Below, in pieces: positions 1-11,163 of a stretch of 64,000 bases of DNA. The notes below the pieces were generated by a model. That model worked only from the letters and a program-made list of their open reading frames with translations, was not told where the DNA came from and did not search any database. This DNA is from Agrocybe praecox (Eukaryota; Basidiomycota; Agaricomycetes; Agaricales; Agrocybaceae). The first letter of the stretch is position 1; every line of letters begins with the position of its first letter. Made by a program: the position numbers and the translations under genes. Location: contig OZ024847.1 of the NCBI GenBank assembly GCA_964017145.1, positions 1,302,001 through 1,366,000 of the forward strand. The letters run 5' to 3'.

Positions 1-3000
1 AGCAGCCCAGTATGGGCCTCAACCGCCTCCTTCTCCAATTGCAATATCCACCCTCGACTCTCTACCAGCTCGAAGAACTCTCGCAGGAGCGGCTCTCTAC
101 CAAGTGTCTTTCTTGAGCCAAAGATAACGAGCTTGCTACGAGCGCGCGTGAAAGAAACGTTTATCCTGCGCCAATCCTTGAGCAGATCGCCGACCTGATG
201 GAGTCAAGGTTAATATAATGTCGGAGACAATATACGGAATACTTACAGTTCTAGCTTCATTCGACCTAACGAGCGAGACGACTACGCAGTCTTTATCTCT
301 TCCTTGACTCTTGTCGGCCGTCCATATTTCTACAGGAGCAATGTCATCGTCATGGCCCCGGCCTTGTTTATGTCGCTGTTTCGCTTCGCCTCCATTCAGC
401 AGCGCCTCAAGCAACTTGACCTGTTGCCTGTATAAGCTGATCACGCCGACTTGTGTTTTCTTTACGCCACACTTCAGCAAAGTACTAACAAACTGGCTGA
501 CAAGTTCGGCTTCGACGACATTCTGGACCAAATCGCCAATGCGGGATTCACGTGCGTTAGGTAGAAGGTCAGTATCAACGAACATGGCTTTGCAACTGAA
601 AATAAAACAAAAGCTCAGTAATGATTTGGAACCTTAGAAGAAAAAAAATGAACCTCTCATCAGCCAACTTGGTCAACCAACAACTATCTTCCTTCCCTAA
701 ACACCTGTCATTTTCTTTGCCTAAATGGATGCCCTCTTTATTAGGCAAACGCAATGCTCTCTTTCTCACTTCCTCATTCCCACACCTCAACCTGTCCCCA
801 TATATCAGCTTATTCGAGAGAGTCATAATATCCTCGTTCATCCTATATTGGTCTCTCAGATCCACCACCGCCTCGGGATGTGCAGTGGACAGGAGTTTGA
901 ACAGGGATATGTCTAACCCCAATGCCCGTGCTTCGGGGTTCTTGACGAGAGGCGGCAGTTGGTGATGGTCTCCGACGAGGATAAACGTATCTGCGAACCG
1001 TAAAGGACCCAGACATGTAGGGAGGGTGATCTGCGAGGCCTCATCTACGATACAATAGTCAAATGTTCGGCGAGAGAATAAAGGACTAGAATTTTTCAAT
1101 TTGATTTCAATTGGGCCATTCAGCGGGGGGAAAAAATTGAATACGCACTGGTCAATGGATAAACAAGTAGTCGCCACAACAGGTGGCTCAAGTAGTTGCC
1201 TCTCCATCTCTTCCACTGTCTGTGGTTGCTTTGTCGCCCCTTGCCCAACAATATACTTCCGTACCTCAGGATGCACCTTGTCCACATTACCCAGCCTGAG
1301 GATCCTGAAGCGCCCTTCAGCTTCAGCAGTACCTCGTTTCAAATGATCATCTACACCAGCACCGACCCCATCCAACTTTCGCAAAATGGTGTCCACCGCC
1401 GAATGCGTATACGACGTCAACAATACCGTCTTTCCCCTTTCAACTACGAGCTCTTTGATGAGTGCTGCGATGACAGTAGTCTTGCCCGTCCCTGGCATGC
1501 CCAAGATCAAGGAATAGTCTCGTGCAGAGAGCGCTTTGCGGAGCGCGAGATGTTGCGTAGGGTTTAGGTTATGATCCGGTGTTGTTTCCACAGTACAATT
1601 AGAAGGGCTCGACACATCCTCCATCTTAACGTCGGCATCGAAGTCGAGATTGACTTTTTCTTCTTCCTCTTTTATGTCTTCCAAAGAATTGAACACGGGC
1701 TTCCTGAGATCAACGACCAACTCCAACCGTTTCCTATCTCCATCCGCATAAAATAACTGGGCAAGGTTATTCCTTATGCGAGACATCCCTCCAAATAACT
1801 CGTCCTTGTCAATTCTGAAAAGAATCTCCTTCATCTCTGCATCGTCTGCCTTGCGCATCTTGGTTCTGATATCTTTAACGTCTAGAACATGATCCACGCC
1901 AATGACCACCCGCTCCTTGCTGAGATCTACGATGAACCCTCGCGCGAGCGCCAACAACCTCAGCTCGCCTTGTACGGACACAGTGATAGCATCACCAACG
2001 CTCATATGTCCATTCAATAGGTTTGAGCTTGCGCTGTTGCTATTAAGACCCGCGATGGAACCACTTAAGGCACCATAGACTCGGGACGATCGCTCGAACG
2101 TATACCTAAACCGATGAATTTTGCCTTCCCTGCCCCACTTGCCACGATCGCCGTCTGCCTCGTCCTCATCCCCACCCACCCCACCTTCCTCGATCTTCGC
2201 TTCTGCCACCTTTTCCACCATATTGTTCTCATCATCACCAAGCAGCCTCATAGAGCCCCAGCAACGGCCCCTTCTTTCCCTCTCTTCTGCTCCAAGAGTC
2301 CACAGTTCCCGTTTATAACGAACTAAATCTCTTTCCTCCAACCCCAGCATTTTCTCCCACTTCCTGAAAAAGTCAATACGAGTAGGTGTGAGATGCCCTG
2401 TTTTCAAGTCAAACAGGCTTTTCAGCGTCGCCTTAGCTGGGGTGGTGGTGGTGGTGGTGGTGGTGGTATTTTGTGTACCATTACTACTAGCGGTGATATG
2501 TTGAGGGTTTGTGAGGAAGTCGGGCAGAGGAGGGTCGTATATATCTCGTGAGGAGGACGCCCCAGAAGTCGAAGACGAATGGTTCGGGTGTGTCTTCCTG
2601 AACAACAAACATGTGTCGAGCGCATAACATCGCTTGCATTCACGCTCGTTGTCGATAGGTGGAGGGAGGAAAGGCTGTTCTTCTTCCTCTGCTTCCTGTT
2701 CTTTCCCTCCCTTTGGGATGACCTGAAGCTTTGAACCACTCGAACCCGTATCTTCAATATCAACATCCATGCCAGCAATATCCGCACTCTCCTCCACCTC
2801 TTCCTCTTTAACGTGAACTTCCTTCCCCTTCCTACTCTTCCTTACCCTCCTCCAACCCCATGCAGCAAGCTCGTTCCTTGCGCCAATCAATGCTCTAATT
2901 TCATTCTTGCCCCTAGGTACACGCACGGCCTCTCCATCCTCACTCTGCGTATAGAACAACAACCCATCCTCTACCTCCCTCGTATACTCCGTCCCGCCCG

Positions 3001-5326
3001 TATACCGTTCGGAGAGGAGGAGGGTGTACAACATTGTCTGTGCGCGATGCTCGAGAGAGGAATAGGATGGCCGGCCGGTTTTGAGTTCAAGTGGGTAAGG
3101 ACTTGTTGCGGATCTGGGTACAGAACCTCCCTTGGAGAAAGATTCATGCTCTTGGATAATACCTTCCACGGTAACATCAATCTTTCCTTTGAGTCCGTAT
3201 CGAGGACTCCAAATATCCTCTTCCACGTCTAAGATACGCGTTATAGCTAACTTGGCGGCGTCCTTAGATCGGGTGTTCGTTATCGTTCCTTCAGTCTGTA
3301 GACGTGGAATCAAAAAAATAAAATAAGCGTCTTCATAATTATCATTAATATTGTGAAACAAAACAGACCTTGGGCAGGGCCGGAGATGCTCCTCTAGCGT
3401 TTAGATATCTCCTCCTGAACATCTCCAACCCTTTCGCGCGCTCCTTCACCTCTCGCTTCGCCACTTCCTCTGTCATCGCCATCTTGCCCCCATCCTGTCC
3501 ACTAAATCCCGCGTAGCCCTCCCATCCACCGAGCTTCACCAGCTCTCCTAATCCGCCACAAACAGCTTCGTCAATACATGTGTCGACGAATGCTTCCCAC
3601 TGTGCTTCTGCTTCCTTGTTGTTCTCTTTAGCGCTCGACGGGGAGTATGGGGAGAAAGGCCGAAGATTCCATGAAACCAGACACTTCTGCGTCACCTCAT
3701 GCAGCATGTTCCCCCACACCAACGAGGGAGTTATACCCGTCTCGTTCTTCTTCGCCCCTCCAGTTCTGTTTACAATGTCGGCATGGCCGTCACCATTGAG
3801 TGCCTGTAATGCCCCGATACTAGAGCCAGAGCTGACGACTTTTAATAAAGTCCCTAATACAGGTTTCCGCCTGCACTGCGGCGCGTTGCTCAGCGCCGTA
3901 GCTGTGATAAGGAGGTCAGGGTGGAGGATGAGGAGGTTCGCTTGGGACGTTATATGAATGGCACGTTTTGAGTTAGTGGCAGAGGAGAATATCCCCAAGA
4001 CGTTGAACACGTCGTCTGATAATAAATCCACAAGAATTAGCATTTAATTTGAGCTGAAACTCGATAATGAAAATGACCGACCAGGCCTAATTTCCGTCTG
4101 GTACCAGTCATCACACAGGTGGACTGATACCTTCTCATCGTTCTTAGCTTCACTTGCGTTGGATTTATTGTCGGAGTAAAAGTTCCTTCTGTAATCGATT
4201 TTCGCCAGGATTGTCTACAGAACAAGGGTGGGTCAGTATGATGTTTTTTCTTTCTTTCTTTGCTTCTGTAAAAAAGGAATGACGGAATGAAGACCATGCA
4301 GAGTAACAAGAGTTGTAAAGACGCGTAATAAGGCGCAGTGCCTTGAGAGGATATAGCCGCATGTGTTCATGTGTAAAAGGAAAGCACATGGAAAGGGAGA
4401 TTATAGTGTGACCATAATCACTACGAAATAATTCAATGAGGTGAGGGGAGCTCACAGAAAGACGATGAAAGAAACAGAATGTAGAAAGTCACCTTCCGCC
4501 ATCGGCCATTAACTTGTTCTTCGATAATGGATTCTGCAATACAACGCGTGCAAGGGTCTGGGATATATGTATGCGGTGACGCATTTGCTTGTTTCTGTCC
4601 TTTTGATTTCACTGGAGATAATAGTTTTGCTTTTACGGGTGATAAACCCTTTGCTTTTGACTTTGCTTTGGGTTTGATGGGAGACGAAAGAAGATCGGCA
4701 TCGTTCAAATCCAAGTCCCAGTTTTCGGAGCCTTCAAGGAAGGCCGAAAGGTCGATAGCTAATTGTTGTTGTTGTGGTGGTGGTGGTGGTGGCGCATTGA
4801 ACTTGGGTTGTGCTTTGGGTAGAGGCTTCGCTTGAGCGGATACAGGAGCAGGAGGCTGGTACCTGTATTTATTGATTGTCTTTGATGGGTACACGGTAGC
4901 TGACGAGGATGTGGATGAGGATGTCGCAGTGGTGGGTTTAGAGCTGATCGTAGGCGTGGATGTGGAGGCTGCTGTTGAGCTAGCCTTTTTCGATACAGAT
5001 GTTGATGACGATGACGATGGAAAGCCTGAGGATGAAGAAGAGCGTGCGATGGGAACCAAGCCTGTGCGGGAGCTCGAGCTGGTTGTAGAAATAGGTGCTG
5101 TTGTCGTACGCGTTCGGAGTGGTTGAAATGGACGGGAAGCAGTAGGCGCTGGTGCAGGAGCACGAGCGCTTTTCTTCGGACCGGCAGCACCAGCAGAAAC
5201 GCGAGTGGTTGGGAGAGGAATTTTGTCAGGAGAAGGCGGGGCATTCCAAAAGTCATCATTGAGGCCTGATATAAGGTCATTCATAAAAGCAGCTTCTTCA
5301 GCCGCTGTGCGCGTCTGTCCTGTCAT
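1..5326 (-). CDS. DNA2: DNA2 replication helicase/nuclease (3' end beyond window)
   Basis: Dna2 processes Okazaki flaps and resected DNA ends in the nucleus, combining a RecB-like nuclease with a superfamily 1 helicase. Exons read as 5326-4493, 4214-4082, 4015-3369, 3295-654, 595-247 and 194-1, about 1,600 codons so far. The first ~260 residues are Ser/Pro/Ala-rich and look disordered. The nuclease core follows, with HPDLLIT, GKIDVTVE and LELKTG; a CxxCxxxxxC group (CKRCYALDTC) plus an upstream RC fits the 4Fe-4S ligands. The helicase has Walker A GMPGTGKTT, motif II DEAS, motif III GDHHQLPP and motif VI INVSFTRARSK. A GGT run at 2438-2466 encodes poly-Thr inside the nuclease-to-helicase linker region. 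The start at 5326 is chosen because the upstream Met (5392) lies close to the promoter boxes; it remains possible. The family call is firm. Confidence 0.96.
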
Positions 5327-5420
5327 TTGAATAGTCTTTGCAATGCTGCACACTGTGATAAGGTCGGACAGACCCCAATGGACAATCGACAATGGACAGT
5401 CTCTTTATTTACGCTTATTG

Positions 5421-5451
5421 ACGCGTCGTTTAATTTTGCCCTGCGACGCGT
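5421..5451. promoter_or_regulatory. Two ACGCGT (MCB-type) boxes upstream of DNA2
   Basis: ACGCGT occurs at 5421-5426 and again at 5446-5451, about 95-125 bases upstream of the chosen DNA2 start. In ascomycete yeasts this MluI cell-cycle box is bound by MBF and drives S-phase genes. That it works here is inference from motif, spacing and target. Confidence 0.6.
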
Positions 5452-5685
5452 TCGTCGTGTTTCCCGTGATTTATGACGTCACGAGTAAAATTGCCTCCGA
5501 AAAAATATACAAAAGCATCCTACGAATAGGCAATAATGACAGTTGTGAAAGTGAAGACGCAACGAACGGCACTAAAGAAATAACGCGAAAAGCTACAAGC
5601 AAAAATGAAAAGAAATAAACGAATGTGGGTAGAATAAATTTCGATAAAACCCCATTTCAAAGCTCCTTTGAACAAGTTACCCCCT

Positions 5686-6785
5686 TTACTCGCCAGGCGA
5701 ACAAACAACCAACGCATTGTAATTGTATGTGGGTGAATTCCTCTGGAATCTATACTGTGACGGCCTGAAATCTAACACGGCTTCGCCATTCCGAGAAATA
5801 AATAGCAATAACCGAGCACTCATCGACTCCGAGCAAAGAATGTTTGATTTTGCTCGCTCCCGAAGGTAAATCAACCGCAGTGTGGTGTAAGCCACAGCTC
5901 AGGTCGACATGCGCAGGTAGCGTGAGGAAAACAAGTCCCCAGACATAGTCAGCAGTCTGTAATGGATGCATTGGATTTATTTGGGCCAATTGAAGAGAAA
6001 GACTCACAAAGTCAAAGTTTAGCGGTTCGCCTATCGGATCAGGGGCATCTATACCTGCAGGGTACAATCGACCCCAAAGAAAGACGCGATCTTTTTGGAT
6101 GGTTGGGTATACACCTGTCTTGAACGCAGTTGCATAATATTTCGTTATGTCCAGCCAACCTATGATGCAAAACAATCTGTCTCGAGCTCGAGGAAAACGG
6201 ACTGTGACTGCGATGCAATACCTTGATGATCGAAGCCAGTAGTCCATGCCTCGGAATTGGACTGCGCGCCATCAATTAGCCCAATATAATGTGACTCGCC
6301 ATAGTCGTTCCAGCTGATGACTTGGACAAAGTCGATGATATCGCGATACATGATTATATTTTCCCACCGAGTGACGAAAAGCCAGTCGTCGCTCCGGTAA
6401 AAGAGATTTTTGTTGTATATTTCTTTGGAGTAGAGCTTTAAAGAGGGTCGAATGAGTAGTTTTCTAGGTCCCGAAAGGCCGGAGAAGACTGACGGTGAAG
6501 AACCAAGGAGGTACACCAGCTATATACGTTCTGCCAGGAAGGTATGTGAGATATTCGTCGTCGTATGAAGAGTCCATGGTTCGATTTGACATCGGCCACG
6601 CAGAATCCCACTATTATCCGTCAGAAATATAAATATGCATATGTCCATACTAACCTGTGTGAAAGACTTACGCTAAATGCTCCATTAATGGACTCCAAAC
6701 TAGGGAAAATCGGCGGCTCCATGAAAAACGCTGGTACAAAATGTACGTTCACCGCCAACAATAAGACATGGCATACAGTGTTTTC
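5686..6785 (-). pseudogene. GH71 alpha-1,3-glucanase (mutanase) remnant
   Basis: The C-terminal two thirds of a glycoside hydrolase family 71 protein is recognisable. Reading minus from 6785: VPAFFMEPP and INGAFS, an intron (GTAAGT..TAG), WDSAWP, VPPWFF, a 58-nt intron, NLFYRSDDWLF, then the family hallmark VISWNDYGESHYIG, GFDHQGWLDI, YVWGLVFLT and the tail YNYNALVVCSPGE, which ends at 5686. The first ~150-200 residues expected for the family are absent: no matching frame is seen between 6785 and the UBA2 start. Near 5808 the frame shifts by one base, so ISRNGEAVLDF and the tail lie in another frame from the preceding exon. Truncation plus frameshift make a decayed gene the likeliest reading; the family assignment itself is strong. 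Confidence 0.85.
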
Positions 6786-7053
6786 CTATAGGAGAAGAAA
6801 GATCCACAACGCTGTTGGGACTCTGCAGGAGAAATCCATATAAGGGGGTGCTGTATCCAAGCAAGAAAAATAAATAGTAATAACTGGCACCAGATCGGAA
6901 TACTTATTGCTCATCCATAGTAGCTGACATCCTCTTCTAGTCCGCGGTTCCACAAAATTTGGGCTAGTCTATCACGATGATAATCACTGACAGTCAGTGG
7001 CAAGTTCATGGTTGACTGCCGACCACGGCATTGACGCGCCATACGCGACCGAT

Positions 7054-7059
7054 ACGCGT
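7054..7059. promoter_or_regulatory. Single ACGCGT upstream of UBA2
   Basis: One ACGCGT lies about 350 bases upstream of the UBA2 start, in a stretch also containing ACGCGA and GACGCG. A single 6-mer can occur by chance, so the role is uncertain. Confidence 0.25.
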
Positions 7060-7404
7060 CTCAATATTATCTCACGTGCCTGATTTAGAGGCAAAAAATG
7101 TGACGTAATGTGACTATAATGTACGTGTGACATCGCGTCGAAAGGGTTTGCTCGATTCTCCGACTTACACAATTTACCACTGACGTCGGGGAAAGACACT
7201 TTTATTATTTCGCGCTGCTCTCTCCTTGACACGCCAACTGATTGATATTGATACTTTCTCATCACGAAAAGTGTTGAAAAGTATTTAAGTGTCGAAACTT
7301 GATACCTTTCCCTTTGATACGTACTCGAAAACACAACGAGACTCGAGTCCACAAGAAACACTCGCCGCACTGCCCGGGGAAATTCACATCAAGCCCAACA
7401 TAAA

Positions 7405-10400
7405 ATGTCGACTGCGAAAGCCCGAAACGCGTATGCCAGAGCCATATTGGGACCTCAGCTGTACGAGCAGCTCTCTAATACTAGTGTTTTGCTCGTTGGC
7501 GCTGGTGGCATAGGATGCGAACTCTGTACGTGCTTGTCAAGTTGTTTCCTTAAGCTGCACAAGTTTTTTGACTGCCGTATCTTACAGTGAAGAACATTGT
7601 TTTGACGGGGTTCGGAAAGATTACGCTGTTGGACTTGGACACGATTGATATTTCGAATTTGAATCGCCAATTTTTGTTCAGGAAGAAAGATGTGAAGCAG
7701 AGCAAATCCTTGGTCAGTCTCTTTTTTCTTCGGTCAACTCTTATCTTATTTGCTCGTTTCGTAGGTCGCAGCACAGACTGCCTCTCCGTTTAATCCGAAC
7801 GTGCGCATTACACCGATCCACGATAATATAAAGGAGCCACAATACGACGTTCTATGGTTCCAGCAATTCGACCTTGTGCTCAATGCACTGGACAACCTTG
7901 GTATGTGGCTTTTTCCCGTTCTCCATACCTTTGGTTTACTCCTCGCTTGCCGTCTTTTCCATTTACTCTTTCTCCGGCTCGCATTTGCATTCACTCAAAC
8001 TCACGCTCGTCTCCGGGATTTAATCTGACTTAACTAATGCCGTCTTGTAATTACTTTCTGTAGATGCCCGACGCCATGTAAACAAGATGTGCATGGCCGC
8101 ACAAGTGCCTCTCGTGGAATCTGGTACGGCAGGGTATCTCGGTCAGGTGCAGCCTCTTCTTAAAGTGAGTGGACCTGTCTCCTGCTTGGATCTCCTTTTC
8201 TGCATCTGCATCTGTCTCTGTATCTGCACTTATTGTGCATTTACTCTTGCATCTACATGGGCTTACAGCCTATTGCATCTTTGCGTGTGCCGCGTCCATT
8301 CCACTGCCTCAGGTGTTCAGCCTATTTGCCTCTTTTAGTGCGCATGCTCCCTCAGGCGCTGAGGAATGCATCTTTGCGCGTGTTTCTAAACGTTTGTCCG
8401 ATTGCGAGCCTCTAATTACTATGATGGCCTATGCGCCCAGCATCTTACGTGTTCCACATTGGGACCTTGAGCCCAAACCACTTTCGCTACCTCCTATTAA
8501 ATTTATGGAATACTGAATCTCATGTATGCTACAGGACCAAACGGAGTGCTTTGATTGTATACCCAAGCCCACGCCGAAGACTTTCCCTGTCTGCACTATC
8601 CGTTCCACACCCAGCCAGCCTATACACTGTATCGTATGGAGTAAGAGCTATCTCATGGGCCAGCTGTTTGGCGAAGACGAAAATGAGTCTGCTAGCGAGG
8701 AGTTGGACCAAGCTGAGAAAGACGGAGAGAGTGGTAAGTCCATTGGACCTTTGTCCTATTTTCGGCATTTCTAGGGCTAATGGAATGTTTTAGCACAAGA
8801 AATTGCAACTTTGCGCAAAGAAGCAGAAGCCTTCAAAGCTGTACGGGATGCTTTGCGCAGTCCAAACGCTGGGGATGCTGCGAAGCTCGTGTTTGAGAAA
8901 GTGTTCAACTCTGATATTAGGAACCTTCTCAGTATGAGCGACATGTGGAAGAGTCGCGCGCCACCTATCCCTTTAGAATACCAGGCGATCTTAGATGGGC
9001 GCTTTGAGAAGGAACATGAGGCCGCTGCTAGTCCCAAGGCTAATGGCACTGCCTCCTCGTCGTCGTCTTCAGGCAAGGAGAAGGAGAATGCTGTTGCTGG
9101 TAGCAGTAAAGTAATCAATGGCCAGGCTAATGGCGCCACGAGTGGTTCAACTACTTCTGCAGCGAATAAGGCCTCTTTGAGAGACCAGCGAGCGTTGTCA
9201 TTGAAAGACAATCTGGAATTGTTTGTCTCAAGGTACGTCTTGTTCTGTGTACCTTTTTCTAATCGACGTTTTCTCATTTTACTTTCCTTTTAGTACGGAT
9301 CGTCTTGCTGCTCGGCTCCGCTCGGGCAATGAGCCAACCATCTCGTTCGATAAGGACGACGACGACACGCTCAATTTTGTGACTGCTGCCTCTAATCTGA
9401 GGTCATATGCATATGGTATCGACGGTAAGACGAGATGGGATGTCAAAGGTGAGCTCTATTCAAAAAAAAAATTCGAGAAACACGAATTGATGCACCGTAC
9501 TTCTGTTGTTTTGTGTAGAGATGGCCGGCAACATTATTCCAGCTATTGCCACCACCAACGCTATCATCTCGGGGTTGATCGTGTTGCAGGCTCTGCATCT
9601 CTTAAGACTTAAACTGAAGCCTTCTTCCTCATCGACACCCCAGCCAGTACCTCTGGCTTCGCCGAAGAAAGGCTCTTCTCAAGTCCTAGGCCCCTCGCCA
9701 GAACTTACGCATCTCCGAAACGTGCACATCCAATTCAAGCCTTCAGTTCCACTAAGTACCATTCGGTTGTCGGCGCCTAACCCTGAGTGCGGGGTGTGTA
9801 GAGAAACCTACGCTGTCCTGAGATGTGATACCGCACGCACGACGCTAGGAGAGGTGGTAAGGTCTGTCGTAGGCGAAGCTCCTGATGAGGATGATTTGGA
9901 AAGCACCGCGGACGTATATGGGCCGAAGCCAGGCAGGGAGGTGGCGGTGTATGAATCTCAGAGAGTATTGTGCGACCCAGACTGGGATGATAATCTTGAT
10001 CGAACGTTGGAGAGTCTGAGCGTGACTAAGGGCAAGTTCCTGAGCATTGTGGATGAGGATGGCGAGTGGAGCACTGTTGCACTTGCTGTTTGTGATTTAC
10101 CGTGAGTCTTTTACTTGCGTTTTATCGCCGAAGAGTCAAAGAAACCATTCTGATTTTCATTGATCTCGTAGGCCAAATCATCCGGTGAATGCACCTTCAT
10201 TTATATTACCATCGCCGATGCCCAAGTTATTCAAGAAATTCAAACTTCCCCAACCGGTTGTCGAACCGCAGACACCGAAGACAGGAACGAAGAGGCGTCG
10301 TAGCCTGAGCCCGGTGATAGATGCGGATGGGGTGATTGACATCGAACCCTCACCTATCAAGAAAAAGGCTAGGACAGGTGGCAATGAAGGTGGTGAACTT

Positions 10401-10598
10401 GGACAAGGGAAGAGGAAGATTACAAATTCGGAAGCTGGACCGAGCCCTAGTAAAAGAAGGCGGTTAGGTATGGAACTGGAGGAAGAAGGATTCGTTATTC
10501 TCGATGAACCCAATGAAGCGGTGGATGTGCCAACTGTGACGAAAGTTGCTGATACAACTACAAACGACATGGATGTTATTGTTATCGAGGACGATTGA
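7405..10598 (+). CDS. UBA2: SUMO-activating enzyme subunit 2 (SUMO E1, Uba2/SAE2)
   Basis: Uba2 forms the SUMO E1 with Aos1: it adenylates SUMO, binds it as a thioester and passes it to Ubc9. Nine exons (7405-7525, 7588-7712, 7765-7900, 8064-8164, 8535-8733, 8794-9232, 9294-9448, 9519-10101, 10172-10598) give 761 codons in an unbroken frame. The nucleotide-binding GAGGIGCE is near residue 31, followed by [17 protein letters not shown]. The catalytic cysteine is in PVCTIRSTP at about residue 181. Zinc cysteines come as pairs, ECFDC just before it and ECGVC in exon 8. The C-terminal extension carries basic nuclear-localisation stretches (KRRR, PIKKKAR, KRRRL) and ends DVIVIEDD, a SUMO-interacting-motif-like run as in other Uba2 tails. 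A Ser-rich insert (about 290-330) sits in the catalytic-cysteine half-domain. Confidence 0.97.
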
Positions 10599-11084
10599 TT
10601 TCGATGATGAGGTTTGGCAAAATTATCGCTATTTTTCTGCTTAGGTTGTTGTGTGTGCTTTTTATGATACCGTACCTTTCTTACTATTAAGATTATTCTA
10701 CCTCTTTGCGTATATATATAACTCCTAGCGACGTACATTTATTGCCTTCCTGACATGTTTTCATGTATAGCTTGTCTTTATATAGCATAATACTTGCTTA
10801 TGTATACGAATCGCTAGATATTGTCACGTCTCATTTCTTGAGAAATCTCGATTGTTTCCCATAGAACCTGCATAAATTCGTTATGCACCCTTTCGATCTT
10901 TTCGATTTTCAGTTTGTCTGATTACTAGATATCTCTACAAATATTTCTAAGAAAGTCCCATATTTCGCTTTACTGGTCCTAGATAAGATAAGATAATGTT
11001 CATTTGTCATGATTTCCAATTTCAACGATCAACCACTTTCGCTCCTCGACTTGAAGGGTCTTGTCACCTGTGTAGATCCAAACG

Positions 11085-11111
11085 ACGCGTTTCACTGCCT
11101 TTCAGACGCGT
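11085..11111. promoter_or_regulatory. Two ACGCGT (MCB-type) boxes upstream of RAD17
   Basis: ACGCGT is at 11085-11090 and 11106-11111, 53-79 bases before the RAD17 ATG at 11164. The layout resembles the pair at DNA2. The boxes would be coding if an upstream in-frame ATG at 10996 were used, which argues for the 11164 start. Confidence 0.6.
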
Positions 11112-11163
11112 TAGTCAACGGCCTGAAGTATTAGAAGAGCCTACACATACCCAAGAACCGACA

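Noticed and set aside
10996..11163. Upstream in-frame ATG extension of RAD17
   Set aside because: It would place both ACGCGT boxes inside the coding region and adds residues unlike the family; the ATG at 11164 is preferred.
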